A stretch of 36,861 bases of DNA from an uncultured Bdellovibrionales bacterium (GCA_937936325.1 CALGWV010000039.1:1-36861); one strand, 5' to 3'. Positions 1 through 9,035 are shown, counted from the first letter of the stretch. Program-made: numbers and translations. Notes: a model not told the origin generated them from the sequence alone.

Positions 1-96
1 GATCGGTTAAGCTCAAGGAATTTTGAGGCTCAAGCCCAAGAGGCCATCATAAAAACTAAAATTTTAAACCTCTTCAAATGTCCGGCGGTTCTCTAG
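1..96 (+). CDS. Possible 3' end of an upstream gene (partial)
   Basis: Frame 1 is open from the window edge for 31 codons and stops at TAG 94-96; the other two forward frames hit stops within the first 25 bases. The peptide is alanine/lysine/leucine-rich and is not recognised. A stop 28 bases ahead of the next gene's start, with an AGGAGG ribosome site between them, would suit the tail of a co-directional gene. The open stretch is short enough to be chance. Confidence 0.25.
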   Translation, partial: DRLSSRNFEAQAQEAIIKTKILNLFKCPAVL

Positions 97-124
97 GATT
101 TATGATATTAAGTTAGGAGGGCCT

Positions 125-814
125 GTGTGCAACAACGCCTCACTGGATTATATGAATAAAAAGTGGCTTGGAATGTCACACACAGATCAAGCCAATTATA
201 TTTTTGATAAGTACACAAATTTATTGATCGCTCATTCTCAAAGTAATATTACTTTTTCACCAGAGCTTTTGACCTGCAAAGCCTTTCGCGAATCTATGAC
301 TTCGTGCGGAGTAAAGTACAATGGAAAAACTGTTAGGCAAAAAGGCTGCCGCACTCCCAAAAGAGACTTTTCGATTAATAAAAAATTTTTCAATCCTCAG
401 ATCAATAGTCCAGGTTCTAGCGCATATGGTGTGGGTCAAGTATTAAAAGGCACCGCTATTGATCTCTTCAAACGTGGTAAATGGTTTCGCCCTAAAACAC
501 CAGGATATACAGAGATAAAAGACGGCCTGACATATTACAATAAAATGTCAGATAATATGACAGCACAATTAGAGATTGGAGTGGCTGTTCTTCAACAAAA
601 AAAAATTGATAAAAGCTGTACCTCAGATGATTGTGCGTTAAGAGGATATTATGGAAGTGGAGATGATATAACTGAAGGTACCTACTCCACTCGTATTCTC
701 TGCTGTGAAAAGTGTACAAAACAAGAATCGAAACCAGAATCAGGATCAACAGTAAAGTTTAGTAATCGGTGTTTAGACAAAGCTCTGGGGAAAAGTAAAA
801 AATGTACAATATAA
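125..814 (+). CDS. Lytic-transglycosylase-like (SLT fold) protein, cysteine-rich, no signal peptide
   Basis: 229 residues. The order of motifs resembles the soluble lytic transglycosylase fold, which cleaves peptidoglycan glycan strands: FRES with a candidate catalytic Glu at residue 56, SSAYGVGQV at 98-106 (compare the S-x-x-GAxGLMQ motif), a helix LEIGVAVLQQK at 149-159, and ALRGYYGSGD at 171-180 followed by a Tyr (compare ALxxYNxG). The start is GTG 125, four bases after a strong AGGAGG; an in-frame ATG at 152 is the alternative, and the frame is closed upstream by TAA 65-67. No signal peptide is visible, which is odd for a periplasmic enzyme, and the tail is cysteine-rich (CCEKC at 193-197). 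The gene overlaps the next by 13 bases. Motif order supports the call; sequence identity to known enzymes cannot be judged here. Confidence 0.55.
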   Translation: MCNNASLDYMNKKWLGMSHTDQANYIFDKYTNLLIAHSQSNITFSPELLTCKAFRESMTSCGVKYNGKTVRQKGCRTPKRDFSINKKFFNPQINSPGSSAYGVGQVLKGTAIDLFKRGKWFRPKTPGYTEIKDGLTYYNKMSDNMTAQLEIGVAVLQQKKIDKSCTSDDCALRGYYGSGDDITEGTYSTRILCCEKCTKQESKPESGSTVKFSNRCLDKALGKSKKCTI

Positions 815-1341
815 AAATAATAATGACCTTGAGTTTATATTTTTCTGGACTGAACTTAATTTTTGCAGACTCAAGCAAAACTGAGTGGTCTATGACAAGC
901 CGATATGTAAAAGCCCACAATGATCATGTTATTAAATCCATTCTTGTTTTCCAAAAAGGGGACAAAGAGTGGATTTATAAGCCTGCAGCACAACCCTGGG
1001 GTTTTTGGGCTAGCTCTAAAACTATGATCAAATTCAAAGAGTATTTCATAACAAGCTGGGCTAATGGAGCTGTTGTCGTATACAGAGTCTTTGAGCCTGA
1101 GAGTCTCGGGGCAACACTAGTCTGTGAAGTTCATTCATTTTTAGAAACCACTACTCTAAAAAAAACGCCCGAAGGTTTAAGAATTCTTGTTCATGAAGAG
1201 CGAAACCCGGCTTTAAAAAAATGGGTGAGTTGCGATCCTGAAGTAAAAAGAAGAAGTGCCTCTTCAGTTAAAACAAAGAAAAAACCTAATAAAAAAAAGA
1301 AAATCATCACGAAAACAAAGTCATTAAAGAAAGTAAAGTGA
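802..1341 (+). CDS. Secreted protein of unknown function with lysine-rich tail
   Basis: 179 residues. The N-terminus looks like a Sec signal peptide: a hydrophobic run at about residues 5-20, then a likely cleavage after FADSS or nearby. The middle holds many Trp and Tyr residues (WIYKPAAQPWGFW) and ends with two Cys (about 108 and 144) that could form a disulfide. The last 30 residues are very rich in Lys and basic enough to bind nucleic acid, peptidoglycan or lipopolysaccharide phosphates. The start ATG 802 lies inside the end of the preceding transglycosylase-like gene, so the two are probably co-transcribed and translationally coupled; ATG 823 is an alternative start that keeps the hydrophobic segment. 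No family is recognised. Confidence 0.7.
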   Translation: MYNIKIIMTLSLYFSGLNLIFADSSKTEWSMTSRYVKAHNDHVIKSILVFQKGDKEWIYKPAAQPWGFWASSKTMIKFKEYFITSWANGAVVVYRVFEPESLGATLVCEVHSFLETTTLKKTPEGLRILVHEERNPALKKWVSCDPEVKRRSASSVKTKKKPNKKKKIITKTKSLKKVK

Positions 1342-1351
1342 GATTTTTTAA

Positions 1352-1740
1352 AAATGGCCTCCTACTCATAAACAACGTAGAGCTCTTTTAAAGAATTATA
1401 TTTTTACTGAAGAGGTTTGTCTAAAAAAATTAAAAGAGGCCTCATCTACCTACGTTTTATGCTAAAAAATGAGCAAAAACATCTTATCTAAATCCAGTCC
1501 TATTCTCTAAAACTTCAAGACAAGAGCAATTTATTAAAACTCTCCCAAGTGAAGCCCAAAAAATAGAGAAAATTTTACATCGGGACTTTTGTTCCTCATC
1601 TAGATGGCACAGACACTGGTTTCTTAAACTTTTATCGCGGAAGCTAGTAGAGCATCAGGATACATCCTGTGCTCAGCTCATCTTTGAATTGCCCCTAAGA
1701 GCTGCCTTGTCTCTAAGCCCTCATCACAAAAATCTTTAAA
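1352..1740 (+). pseudogene. Possible decayed gene within a 513-bp gap (1342-1854)
   Basis: No intact gene lies between 1341 and mfd at 1855. Two adjoining forward frames look protein-like: 1352-1465 (ALLKNYIFTEEVCLKKLKEA) and, in a different frame after a stop, 1473-1738 (FIKTLPSEAQKIEKILHRDF, then SSRWHRHWFLKLLSRKL). Neither has a proper start. Together they could be one frameshifted gene. The composition is plausible for protein, but no family is recognised and the frames could be chance. The last 115 bases before mfd probably contain its promoter; no clear -35/-10 pair was found. Confidence 0.25.
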
Positions 1741-1854
1741 ATTTGATCGTTGAAACGTTTGGAGGTGAGCTTGGTTTTATAGTATTGTGTCTCATTCAAA
1801 GCACACTCAGAAATTAATTTTTTAGGAATGCTATTAAACTAAGGACCAATAACC

Positions 1855-4800
1855 ATGAGGCATGAGTTTAAAACTCTTAAATCTTTGCTCAATCAAAAAA
1901 TCTCTCCGCAAAACTTGATTTTGGGTTTAGATTCTTTAAATGTGATTGCCTCTCTTTTGCAAGATCCGCCTCAAAGTCTTGCAGACTTGGCCCATGTTTT
2001 TTGCTGCAAAGATGATGATGAGATGCATAGGCTCCATCAAGAGCTTCAGAGAAATAGTATCACTAGCTATTTGCTGCCAGATTGGAGCTGTTCTCCTTAT
2101 TCTGGCATGAGCGTGAAGTCCTCTATTGAGGCTCAACGTTTAAATTGGCTCTATCATGCTCAGAATGCCCAAAAAGGAAAGATTTTTCTGACGCATTTTA
2201 AAGCTTTAGCTCAAAAGACCGTGCCTTTTGATTTTATATCTCAGAACCAATTTTTGATTCAAACATCTGAAAACTTCAATGAAACTACTTTTTCAAAATT
2301 AAGGAGCTTGGGTTATAAAGAAGTCAGCCTCGTGGAAGACCCTGGTCAGTTTTCCAACAAGGGAGGAATCGTTGACGTTTTTAGTCCCAGCGAAAAACTC
2401 CCTTTGCGGATCGAGCTCTTCGGTGATGAGATTGAATCCCTTCATCTTTTCTCCTCTGAATCTCAAAGACGTGTAGAGTTAGCTAAAAGTTACAGCGTCA
2501 TTCCGGCCAAAGAGACCCCTCTTAACGAACTCAACCAGAGTCAGGTCATAAAATATATCGTAACTCAGCAGCCCGTCATGAGTGATGAGCGCGAAAGCTT
2601 AGTTCATTCCGTTCGGAGTTTAAATGACTTTGATGGGCAGAGTTTTTTAATTGATGCCTTTCATACAAAATTAGAATCCCCTCTAGATCATTTCTGCCAA
2701 GATGTGGCCATTTGGGCGCCAAATTTAGAAATGCAAAAGCAGGATTTAGATTATTTTTTTAAACAACTTCATCAAGAAAAATCATCCAGTCAGAACCTCC
2801 TCCAAACCTCTGTCGAAAATCTCTACGAAACTCGTTTTGAAAAACTTCTAGGCACAAATAGTTTTGATTTAAGCACTGTTGAAATTGAAAATTTAGAAAA
2901 CACTGAAAAACTCAATCGCATAAAATACCGCACCTCTGAACTTTCTGATTTTAAAGCTCGTATTAAGAACGCTTATCTCAAAAAAGAAAATGCTATTGAG
3001 CTTATAAAAAACCAAATTCAAGATTGGATCTCTCAATCTTATGAAATTCACATGGGGTCCTCATCGGAGATAGGCCAATCTAAAATCAAGCAGCTCATTG
3101 AGGCCTGTGAAGACGACGCTCCGAAGGGGCATTTTCATTGTCACACCAAAGATGCCTATCAAACTCTCAAATGTGACCTGGATCATTGTTTGTTTTTAAA
3201 GTACTCCGATATTTTTGGCAGATCGTTTCAAAAAACAAACACTTCAGATTCCAAAGCCTATATTTCAAAACTGGAAGCCATAAAGTTCGGTGACCTGAGC
3301 GAAGGCGACTTTGTCGTTCATGTGGATCATGGTGTGGGTGAATTTTGTGGACTTAAAAGTATGGACGTTGGGGGCACAGCTCAAGACTTTATTGAGCTCT
3401 CTTATCAAGATAAGGATAAACTCTACCTACCTGTCTACAAACTAAATTTAATTAAAAAATATGCAGGTCCCAAGAAATCTGAATTTCTACACAAGCTCGG
3501 TGGAGCTCACTGGGAAAAAACTAAAGTTAAAGTTAAAAAACAACTTCAAGACATGACCTCTGAGCTTTTAAAAATGTACGCATTAAGAAGCAAAGCTACT
3601 CGTCCTCCTTACACTCCTAATTTAGATGAGCTTGAAAAATTTGAAAATCAATTTTTATTTGATGAAACAGAAGATCAAATTAAGTCTATAAATTCTATTT
3701 ACAAAGACTTGGCTTCTGAAAAGCCCATGGACAGGTTAATTTGTGGTGATGTGGGTTTTGGAAAAACTGAGGTGGCCATGAGAGCTGCTTTCTCAGTCTT
3801 AAGTTCTGGCAAACAAGTGGCTGTCTTAGCTCCAACTACAGTTTTAAGTTTTCAGCACTTAAGATCTTTTGAAAAACGTATTGGATCTTGGGGTTATAAC
3901 GTCAAAGGTCTCAATCGCTTTGTCAGCCCTAAAGAAACCAAAAGCACTCTTGCTGGCATTAATGGCGGGACTGTAGATCTTGCTATTGGAACCCACCGAA
4001 TATTAAGCCAAGACGTTAAGTTTAAAAACTTAGGACTTTTGATTGTCGATGAGGAACAAAAGTTCGGTGTTAAACATAAAGAAAAAATTAAAATGTTCAA
4101 AGAAGGCGTAGACACTCTGACTTTATCGGCCACTCCAATCCCGAGAACTTTAAACATGGGACTGCTTGGGCTTAAGGACCTCAGCCTGATCTCTACCCCT
4201 CCTGTTGATCGTCATCCTATAAAAACTTTTTTAACCAAAAAAAACAAAACTGTGATGAAACAAGCCATTGAGCAAGAAGTTAAACGTGGCGGACAGATTT
4301 ATTTTATTCATAACCGAGTGCAAAGCATACATCATTTATTCGAAGAGCTTTCAGAACTTTTGCCTGATGTTCGAATGGGCTTAGGCCATGGGCAAATGCC
4401 GGAAGATCATTTAGAAAAAGTGATGATTCAGTTTTTCAATCATGAAATCGATATGCTGGTCTCTACGACTATTGTGGAATCCGGAATGGATGTGTCTAAA
4501 GCCAATACTATTATCATTGATCAGGCCCAAAATTTTGGCCTTTCACAACTATATCAACTTCGTGGACGTGTGGGCCGGAGCCACGAAAAAGCCTTTTGCT
4601 ATTTGATGATTCCCCCTAATAGAAACTTGGATAAAGAAGCACTCGAAAAACTAAAAACCTTACAAGATAACTCAAAGCTAGGAAGTGGCGTCAAAGTGGC
4701 CCACTATGATCTTGAGATGCGAGGCGCTGGGAACCTACTTGGAAGAGAGCAATCCGGCCAAGGACATATGGTGGGTTACGAGCTTTACATGGAGCTCTTG

Positions 4801-5262
4801 GAAGAGACTCTAGGTGAGATGAAGGGCGAGCCTGTACAAAAATTTGAACCTGACATTCACATCCCACTTCCGGCCTTAATCCCAAGCTCCTGGATTGCAG
4901 ACATTCGCATTAGGCTGACTTACTATAATCAGCTCTCAAAAATCGATGAAGCTTCTGAAATTTTAGACATTGAAGACGAGCTTAGAGATCAATTTGGAAA
5001 ACTCCCAGAAGAAAGTTTAAACCTGCTCAGACTCATGGAGCTTAAGTGCCACTGCAGACACAAAAAAATACAAGAAATCAAAGCCGGCCCCAAAAACCTT
5101 TCACTGAGATTTGCTACAGACACACCCATTACAAATAAACGCATCGTAGAGCTCATCTCAAAGCAGTCCCAAAAATATAAACTCTCTAAAGACGGCCGCC
5201 TCATCATTAAACACAAAGAGCTAAAGTGGGACCAAATCCTTAAAGAAGTTGAAGCGATTTAA
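1855..5262 (+). CDS. mfd: Transcription-repair coupling factor Mfd
   Basis: 1135 residues, the usual length of Mfd. This ATP-driven DNA translocase removes RNA polymerase stalled at lesions and recruits UvrA for nucleotide excision repair. Visible from N- to C-terminus: a UvrB-like module (about 1-330), the RNA-polymerase-interaction domain with the VVHVDHGVG motif near 485, helicase motif I CGDVGFGKTE near 630, motif II DEEQ near 731, motif III LSATPIPRT near 758, motif VI QLRGRVGRS near 905, and the C-terminal TRCF domain (about 1000-1125) that masks UvrA binding in the resting protein. The start ATG 1855 has AAGGA about nine bases upstream. The gene stands alone, ending in a convergent arrangement with the regulator at 5356-6177. 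Confidence 0.97.
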   Translation: MRHEFKTLKSLLNQKISPQNLILGLDSLNVIASLLQDPPQSLADLAHVFCCKDDDEMHRLHQELQRNSITSYLLPDWSCSPYSGMSVKSSIEAQRLNWLYHAQNAQKGKIFLTHFKALAQKTVPFDFISQNQFLIQTSENFNETTFSKLRSLGYKEVSLVEDPGQFSNKGGIVDVFSPSEKLPLRIELFGDEIESLHLFSSESQRRVELAKSYSVIPAKETPLNELNQSQVIKYIVTQQPVMSDERESLVHSVRSLNDFDGQSFLIDAFHTKLESPLDHFCQDVAIWAPNLEMQKQDLDYFFKQLHQEKSSSQNLLQTSVENLYETRFEKLLGTNSFDLSTVEIENLENTEKLNRIKYRTSELSDFKARIKNAYLKKENAIELIKNQIQDWISQSYEIHMGSSSEIGQSKIKQLIEACEDDAPKGHFHCHTKDAYQTLKCDLDHCLFLKYSDIFGRSFQKTNTSDSKAYISKLEAIKFGDLSEGDFVVHVDHGVGEFCGLKSMDVGGTAQDFIELSYQDKDKLYLPVYKLNLIKKYAGPKKSEFLHKLGGAHWEKTKVKVKKQLQDMTSELLKMYALRSKATRPPYTPNLDELEKFENQFLFDETEDQIKSINSIYKDLASEKPMDRLICGDVGFGKTEVAMRAAFSVLSSGKQVAVLAPTTVLSFQHLRSFEKRIGSWGYNVKGLNRFVSPKETKSTLAGINGGTVDLAIGTHRILSQDVKFKNLGLLIVDEEQKFGVKHKEKIKMFKEGVDTLTLSATPIPRTLNMGLLGLKDLSLISTPPVDRHPIKTFLTKKNKTVMKQAIEQEVKRGGQIYFIHNRVQSIHHLFEELSELLPDVRMGLGHGQMPEDHLEKVMIQFFNHEIDMLVSTTIVESGMDVSKANTIIIDQAQNFGLSQLYQLRGRVGRSHEKAFCYLMIPPNRNLDKEALEKLKTLQDNSKLGSGVKVAHYDLEMRGAGNLLGREQSGQGHMVGYELYMELLEETLGEMKGEPVQKFEPDIHIPLPALIPSSWIADIRIRLTYYNQLSKIDEASEILDIEDELRDQFGKLPEESLNLLRLMELKCHCRHKKIQEIKAGPKNLSLRFATDTPITNKRIVELISKQSQKYKLSKDGRLIIKHKELKWDQILKEVEAI

Positions 5263-5278
5263 GCTTCTAACTGACGGC

Positions 5279-5310
5279 ACATTGCTAAATATCATCATAT
5301 TTAGCAATGT
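5279..5310. terminator. Perfect inverted repeat between convergent genes
   Basis: Arms ACATTGCTAAATA (5279-5291) and TATTTAGCAATGT (5298-5310) are exact complements around a six-base spacer, and one more T-A pair can close it to a four-base loop. It sits 17 bases past the mfd stop and 45 bases past the stop of the opposing regulator gene, the usual place for a bidirectional terminator. Neither side carries a clear T-run, so it may act with Rho or only protect 3' ends. Confidence 0.55.
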
Positions 5311-5355
5311 CGGGTCGATCTATCCTAAAACCCAGAATAAATTTTAGGTGACAAT

Positions 5356-6177
5356 TTATTTTAACCAAGGGAATAGATCAATATTGAGTTGATAGACTTC
5401 TTCTGACTTTGCGTCTTTCACATCTCCTTGGATTTCTTTAAGGGCTTCGAGAAGTTTATTTTTAATAATGTCTTTTGTTTTTCGCTCACAAGATAGGGTC
5501 ACAGAAAATGAGTATTTATTAGTTGGTTTTTGATTTGCTGTATGAGTAATGCTCAATTGCCTAAGGAGTGTTTGATGGCTCCATATAAGGGGATGATCTT
5601 CCGGGAGGTGAAAGCCCTTCTTCTTAATCTCTACACCCTCTTTATTGATTTCAAGCACACCGATCTCTTCTAGGATGGCTAAGGCCTTTTCGACCCTATG
5701 GATTGGAATGTCCAAGGCATCGACCAAAAGTTTTGGTGTTTTTCTGTATTTTGAAATAGCTAAGGCCACATGAATGACTTTAATATAAGGATCTGAATAG
5801 TATTTAACATAGAAATCTGTGGATTCAGCGGGGGCCTGGGCCCCTAGTTTTACCTCTGATTTTAAATTCTTTTTTTTAAACTCTTCGACTTTTTTAAGTA
5901 AGTGCTCTCGTCTCAGGTGGTCTGAACAGTCTTGAAGGTCACCCAATAAGAGTAAGTAATCCGTGGCCTCAGAGTCTAAGTTCATAACCCCAGCCACTCG
6001 AAATATCTGATCCTGATTCAAAGAGGCTTTGGACTTAAGGACATTTGAAAAATAAGACTCTTGAATTCCCGACAAACGCGCTAATTTTTTCTGTGTCCAT
6101 TTAGGGAAAGTCCCCTTTTTAGACTCCAAAAAGCTTTTGATAAAATCAGAATAGCTTAAGTACTTATAAATATTCAT
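5356..6177 (-). CDS. TIGR02147 family transcriptional regulator (DUF4423 C-terminal domain)
   Basis: 273 residues. The N-terminal third matches the TIGR02147 pattern: Y-x-x-YSDFIKSFLESKK, then a helix-turn-helix (WTQKKLARLSGIQESYFSNV, residues about 27-46) followed by LDSEATDYLLLLG. The C-terminal half (from YYSDPYIKVIHVAL, about 130) resembles the DUF4423 domain and includes a winged-helix-like stretch ending near KKKGFHLPED. Members are abundant in Bdellovibrio-type genomes and in Fibrobacter; their targets and ligands are mostly unknown. The start ATG 6177 is followed at once by family-conserved sequence. The gene is divergent from the secreted-protein gene at 6314, and a perfect palindrome lies 18 bases ahead of its start, suggesting autoregulation or control of the neighbour (inference). 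Confidence 0.85.
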   Translation of the reverse strand: MNIYKYLSYSDFIKSFLESKKGTFPKWTQKKLARLSGIQESYFSNVLKSKASLNQDQIFRVAGVMNLDSEATDYLLLLGDLQDCSDHLRREHLLKKVEEFKKKNLKSEVKLGAQAPAESTDFYVKYYSDPYIKVIHVALAISKYRKTPKLLVDALDIPIHRVEKALAILEEIGVLEINKEGVEIKKKGFHLPEDHPLIWSHQTLLRQLSITHTANQKPTNKYSFSVTLSCERKTKDIIKNKLLEALKEIQGDVKDAKSEEVYQLNIDLFPWLK

Positions 6178-6194
6178 TAAAATATTAATCGGAC

Positions 6195-6210
6195 ATTAAT
6201 TATAATTAAT
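6195..6210. promoter_or_regulatory. 16-bp perfect palindrome, candidate operator
   Basis: ATTAATTATAATTAAT equals its own reverse complement. It lies in the 136-bp divergent space between the TIGR02147 regulator (start 6177) and the secreted-protein gene (start 6314), close to the regulator's start codon, where an autorepressor operator would be expected. It is pure A+T, so it may also arise by chance or contain a -10 element. Confidence 0.4.
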
Positions 6211-6303
6211 AAAATTACTTAATTTTTAATGGATTTGAGCAGCAGACCTCAGTATAGTGCGACTTGTCATACCTGCTAACTTAATGAGCTAACTCCAAAA
6301 AAA

Positions 6304-6323
6304 ATGAAAATAAATGAAAATAA
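6304..6323 (+). repeat. Tandem 10-bp repeat carrying duplicate start codons
   Basis: ATGAAAATAA occurs twice head to tail (6304-6313, 6314-6323) and a third partial copy begins at 6324. Each copy supplies an ATG. Only the second, 6314, opens the long frame of the downstream gene; the first is out of frame and ends after seven codons, and the third stops after two. No clear Shine-Dalgarno site precedes any copy. Confidence 0.6.
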
Positions 6324-7165
6324 ATGAAATAAAAAATAAATTAATAACTGTTTTAATACTACTCTCTTCTCAAAACATATTTGCTTTGAGCCAGGATTAT
6401 GTAGATTGTGCAATGTCCATTACAGATCTTAATTTTAATATGATGCCTTCGGCACCCACTCACAAAACTATTTTTGAATACAATATGATAGCTACTCCAC
6501 ATGCATTTGGAGAGAACAGAAGATCCATTCATTTTACGGGTACTGAAGCCAAACCAGAAATAGTTCTCTTTGAAAATGGAAAAATATACAAAACAGATAA
6601 CGTGACTATTTTTAGGCTTTCATTCAATAACGTCGACGCCTCTAACGTCATTGCTGTGAAGAGTTCTCACCAAGATCAATACACTATCTACGAAGTAGAT
6701 CATTACCCACGAATCTACACGGGAATCCTAGATGCTCATAATGTGAGTGCAAAGCTCCTCGCATATGTTGAAAAAAATGCAGTCCATCTAGACTTAGATA
6801 AGCTAGAAATAAAAAATCCGGTAGAAATAACGAAATACGAAGCTATACTCTTAGACTCTCTAGAGAAAAATATTCATGGAATAACTATGGGTATAGCAAT
6901 GAGGGCAAAACTGAGGTCACTCATTATTTTAGAGCCAAACGCATCGGCATTTGATAATCCCAACTATGATGTAAACATTCATGACCTAGCATACTTAAAA
7001 GATGTCGCTTGTAGTTGTAGCAAAGTACCAGGCTTAGCGGATACTCTGAGTTACTTTAAAAAAAGATTAGTGACTCAGCTTCCAGAAGATGTAAGTAGCA
7101 TTATAGTCAGGAATGGACCACAAAGTTTCTCTAACTTAACAGAAGACGCTTTCATGTGTGAGTAA
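6314..7165 (+). CDS. Secreted protein of unknown function
   Basis: 283 residues. An N-terminal Sec signal peptide is clear: lysine-rich start, hydrophobic core LITVLILLSS (10-19), likely cleavage after NIFA (22-25). The mature part has a few Cys (CAMS near 32, CSCS near 233-236, one at the end) but no motif I recognise. The start ATG 6314 lies in a tandem repeat of near-identical ATG contexts. It is followed 51 bases later by another exported unknown on the same strand, so the two may form an operon. The possible control site in the divergent region upstream is described separately. Confidence 0.7.
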   Translation: MKINEIKNKLITVLILLSSQNIFALSQDYVDCAMSITDLNFNMMPSAPTHKTIFEYNMIATPHAFGENRRSIHFTGTEAKPEIVLFENGKIYKTDNVTIFRLSFNNVDASNVIAVKSSHQDQYTIYEVDHYPRIYTGILDAHNVSAKLLAYVEKNAVHLDLDKLEIKNPVEITKYEAILLDSLEKNIHGITMGIAMRAKLRSLIILEPNASAFDNPNYDVNIHDLAYLKDVACSCSKVPGLADTLSYFKKRLVTQLPEDVSSIIVRNGPQSFSNLTEDAFMCE

Positions 7166-7216
7166 TCAATTTGTGAATGGTTTCAAAATTGCAAGTCACA
7201 TTAACAGACTATTGAG

Positions 7217-8992
7217 GTGGCTTTGAATTTATTTAAATCTTTAAAGATGACATTTTTTGTCACTTTCTTTTTTTGCATGACACTCTTATTGAGCACTGGG
7301 TGTCAAGATAAAACAACTGACCTTCCTTTCACTTTCACACCAAAAAATATTCCAATTAGCCTTCAAGGAGAATGGGAAAGTAGTGGTGGAGATATTGTTG
7401 AATGTGAAGAAAAAAATTATATTCTTGATTATTGGGAGTACTATGTGGCTCCCAATAATCATACCCCCAAAAATATTACAGACACTCCTCCTCCTGCAAC
7501 ACTCAAAGAGTTTTTTGAAAGAAGATACTACGAAGCTCATGAGTTTGAATTAGATAAGAGCTTAGAGTCAAAAAGTGCGAGCAAGACCCTTGATGAAGTT
7601 CTACTGCGCATTTGGACAGCGTCACCACTTTTTGGCGATCAGGTTTACGAAGCCTATAAACAATCTAAATTCTCAACTTGGAAGCCCAGCAATAAACTTA
7701 TAAATATTGATGACAGCACCCCAAGGTTTGAAATCCCAGGCACTTGCGCCCTCACTCAACTCGTCAATCGATACTCTGTAGACAATGCAGAAAAAGTTCC
7801 AGAACTTGAGTACCATTACAACCCCATATTATTTGATCCCTTACCTGAAGTGCAAAAAGCAATGATGGTTCTACATGAAGTTTTTTATTTAATCGCAAAA
7901 AAAGACACTCATACCAATTCAAATCATATTAGAAAATTAGTCGCTTTCGCGTTTTCAAAAGAATTTACTCTCTACTCAGGAAAATTAAAAAATATAGACA
8001 CAGATCAAAAATCTTCTCGAAATCTAAATCCTCTAAATGTTAAGCAAAATCTGTTTTTAGTTTTCAAACAAATCTTATCCTATCCTTTTGGAGATTATGT
8101 AAAATTTTTTATTAGAGAAAATAATTTTTTAAAAAGTGAAAACCCTTATTATGACTCACTCATCTCTTTAATGAAAAAATTGCGCTATGCTAAATCTCAA
8201 TGCATAAAATCTGGTAAAACCCCTAACGAATGTCTTCATTTTGTCCACAACTCCAGAGCCATCCAATATAGCCTTAGTCCTTCAGAATCCCTGGTTTATG
8301 CTGCCAGATTTATATTTGATATGGGATTTAGCGGCCAAGATTTTTCATCAGAATACTTATCCAGCATCAATAAAGCATTACTAAAAAAATCTAGTTTTGA
8401 CAAAAGAACTTATCTTAAAAAACTCTGCTTTTTTATCAATTCAAAAGACAGAAAAGATCATCTTATTCTTGGTGAATCTGCAAAACAACAATGTCGACTT
8501 GAAGACATCGAAGTGACATTGATTAAGGAGAGACCCTCTTGGACTGAATTTAACTGCCATTCCTCAGACGATACTGTAAGGATCATTTATAAAGAGCCAA
8601 AAACAGAAACTGCTCAAACTCGAGTTAGATTAATTTCCGAGCACATTAATGGCACTCCTATATTTCCCGCCTACACTGGAAATTTCAACATTCAAAACCT
8701 AAAAGAGAGAAAAATCACTAGAGATTTTATTTTCGACTCTAAAGAATTTGATGGAAGCTTAGATGTAGTTTTGAATCTCACAGGAGTAGAAGACCCAGAA
8801 CAAAAAAACCTTATTTATCATTTTTTAAAGAAATCAAATTTGGACCTTGGGATCACATTAGAAAATAAAAAAATCAGTCGTCTTAAAGCTCGAAAACTTC
8901 TTGAAAATCAATCTCCAATTCAAATTAGTGTTCCAATGGACAAGTGCACAATCCGAGAAGCCAAAGCCCAGCCCTCTCTCTTTTTTTATTAA
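7217..8992 (+). CDS. Predicted lipoprotein of unknown function, 591 residues
   Basis: The N-terminus is a lipoprotein signal: basic start, hydrophobic run of Phe/Leu, then LSTGC with the lipid-carrying Cys at residue 29. The mature protein is largely hydrophilic with scattered Cys and a final Cys-containing segment (MDKCTIREAK, about 574-583). No catalytic motif or known domain is evident. The start is uncertain: GTG 7217 is overlapped by the only purine-rich site (GAGGTGG), while ATG 7247 gives a compact 19-residue signal peptide before the lipobox Cys. It probably shares a transcript with the secreted protein just upstream and faces the small lipoprotein gene ending at 9055. Confidence 0.7.
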   Translation: MALNLFKSLKMTFFVTFFFCMTLLLSTGCQDKTTDLPFTFTPKNIPISLQGEWESSGGDIVECEEKNYILDYWEYYVAPNNHTPKNITDTPPPATLKEFFERRYYEAHEFELDKSLESKSASKTLDEVLLRIWTASPLFGDQVYEAYKQSKFSTWKPSNKLINIDDSTPRFEIPGTCALTQLVNRYSVDNAEKVPELEYHYNPILFDPLPEVQKAMMVLHEVFYLIAKKDTHTNSNHIRKLVAFAFSKEFTLYSGKLKNIDTDQKSSRNLNPLNVKQNLFLVFKQILSYPFGDYVKFFIRENNFLKSENPYYDSLISLMKKLRYAKSQCIKSGKTPNECLHFVHNSRAIQYSLSPSESLVYAARFIFDMGFSGQDFSSEYLSSINKALLKKSSFDKRTYLKKLCFFINSKDRKDHLILGESAKQQCRLEDIEVTLIKERPSWTEFNCHSSDDTVRIIYKEPKTETAQTRVRLISEHINGTPIFPAYTGNFNIQNLKERKITRDFIFDSKEFDGSLDVVLNLTGVEDPEQKNLIYHFLKKSNLDLGITLENKKISRLKARKLLENQSPIQISVPMDKCTIREAKAQPSLFFY

Positions 8993-9035
8993 ATTAATGA
9001 GGAGTTTGTTTTTCAAGACTCTAAACTTTAGAAAT

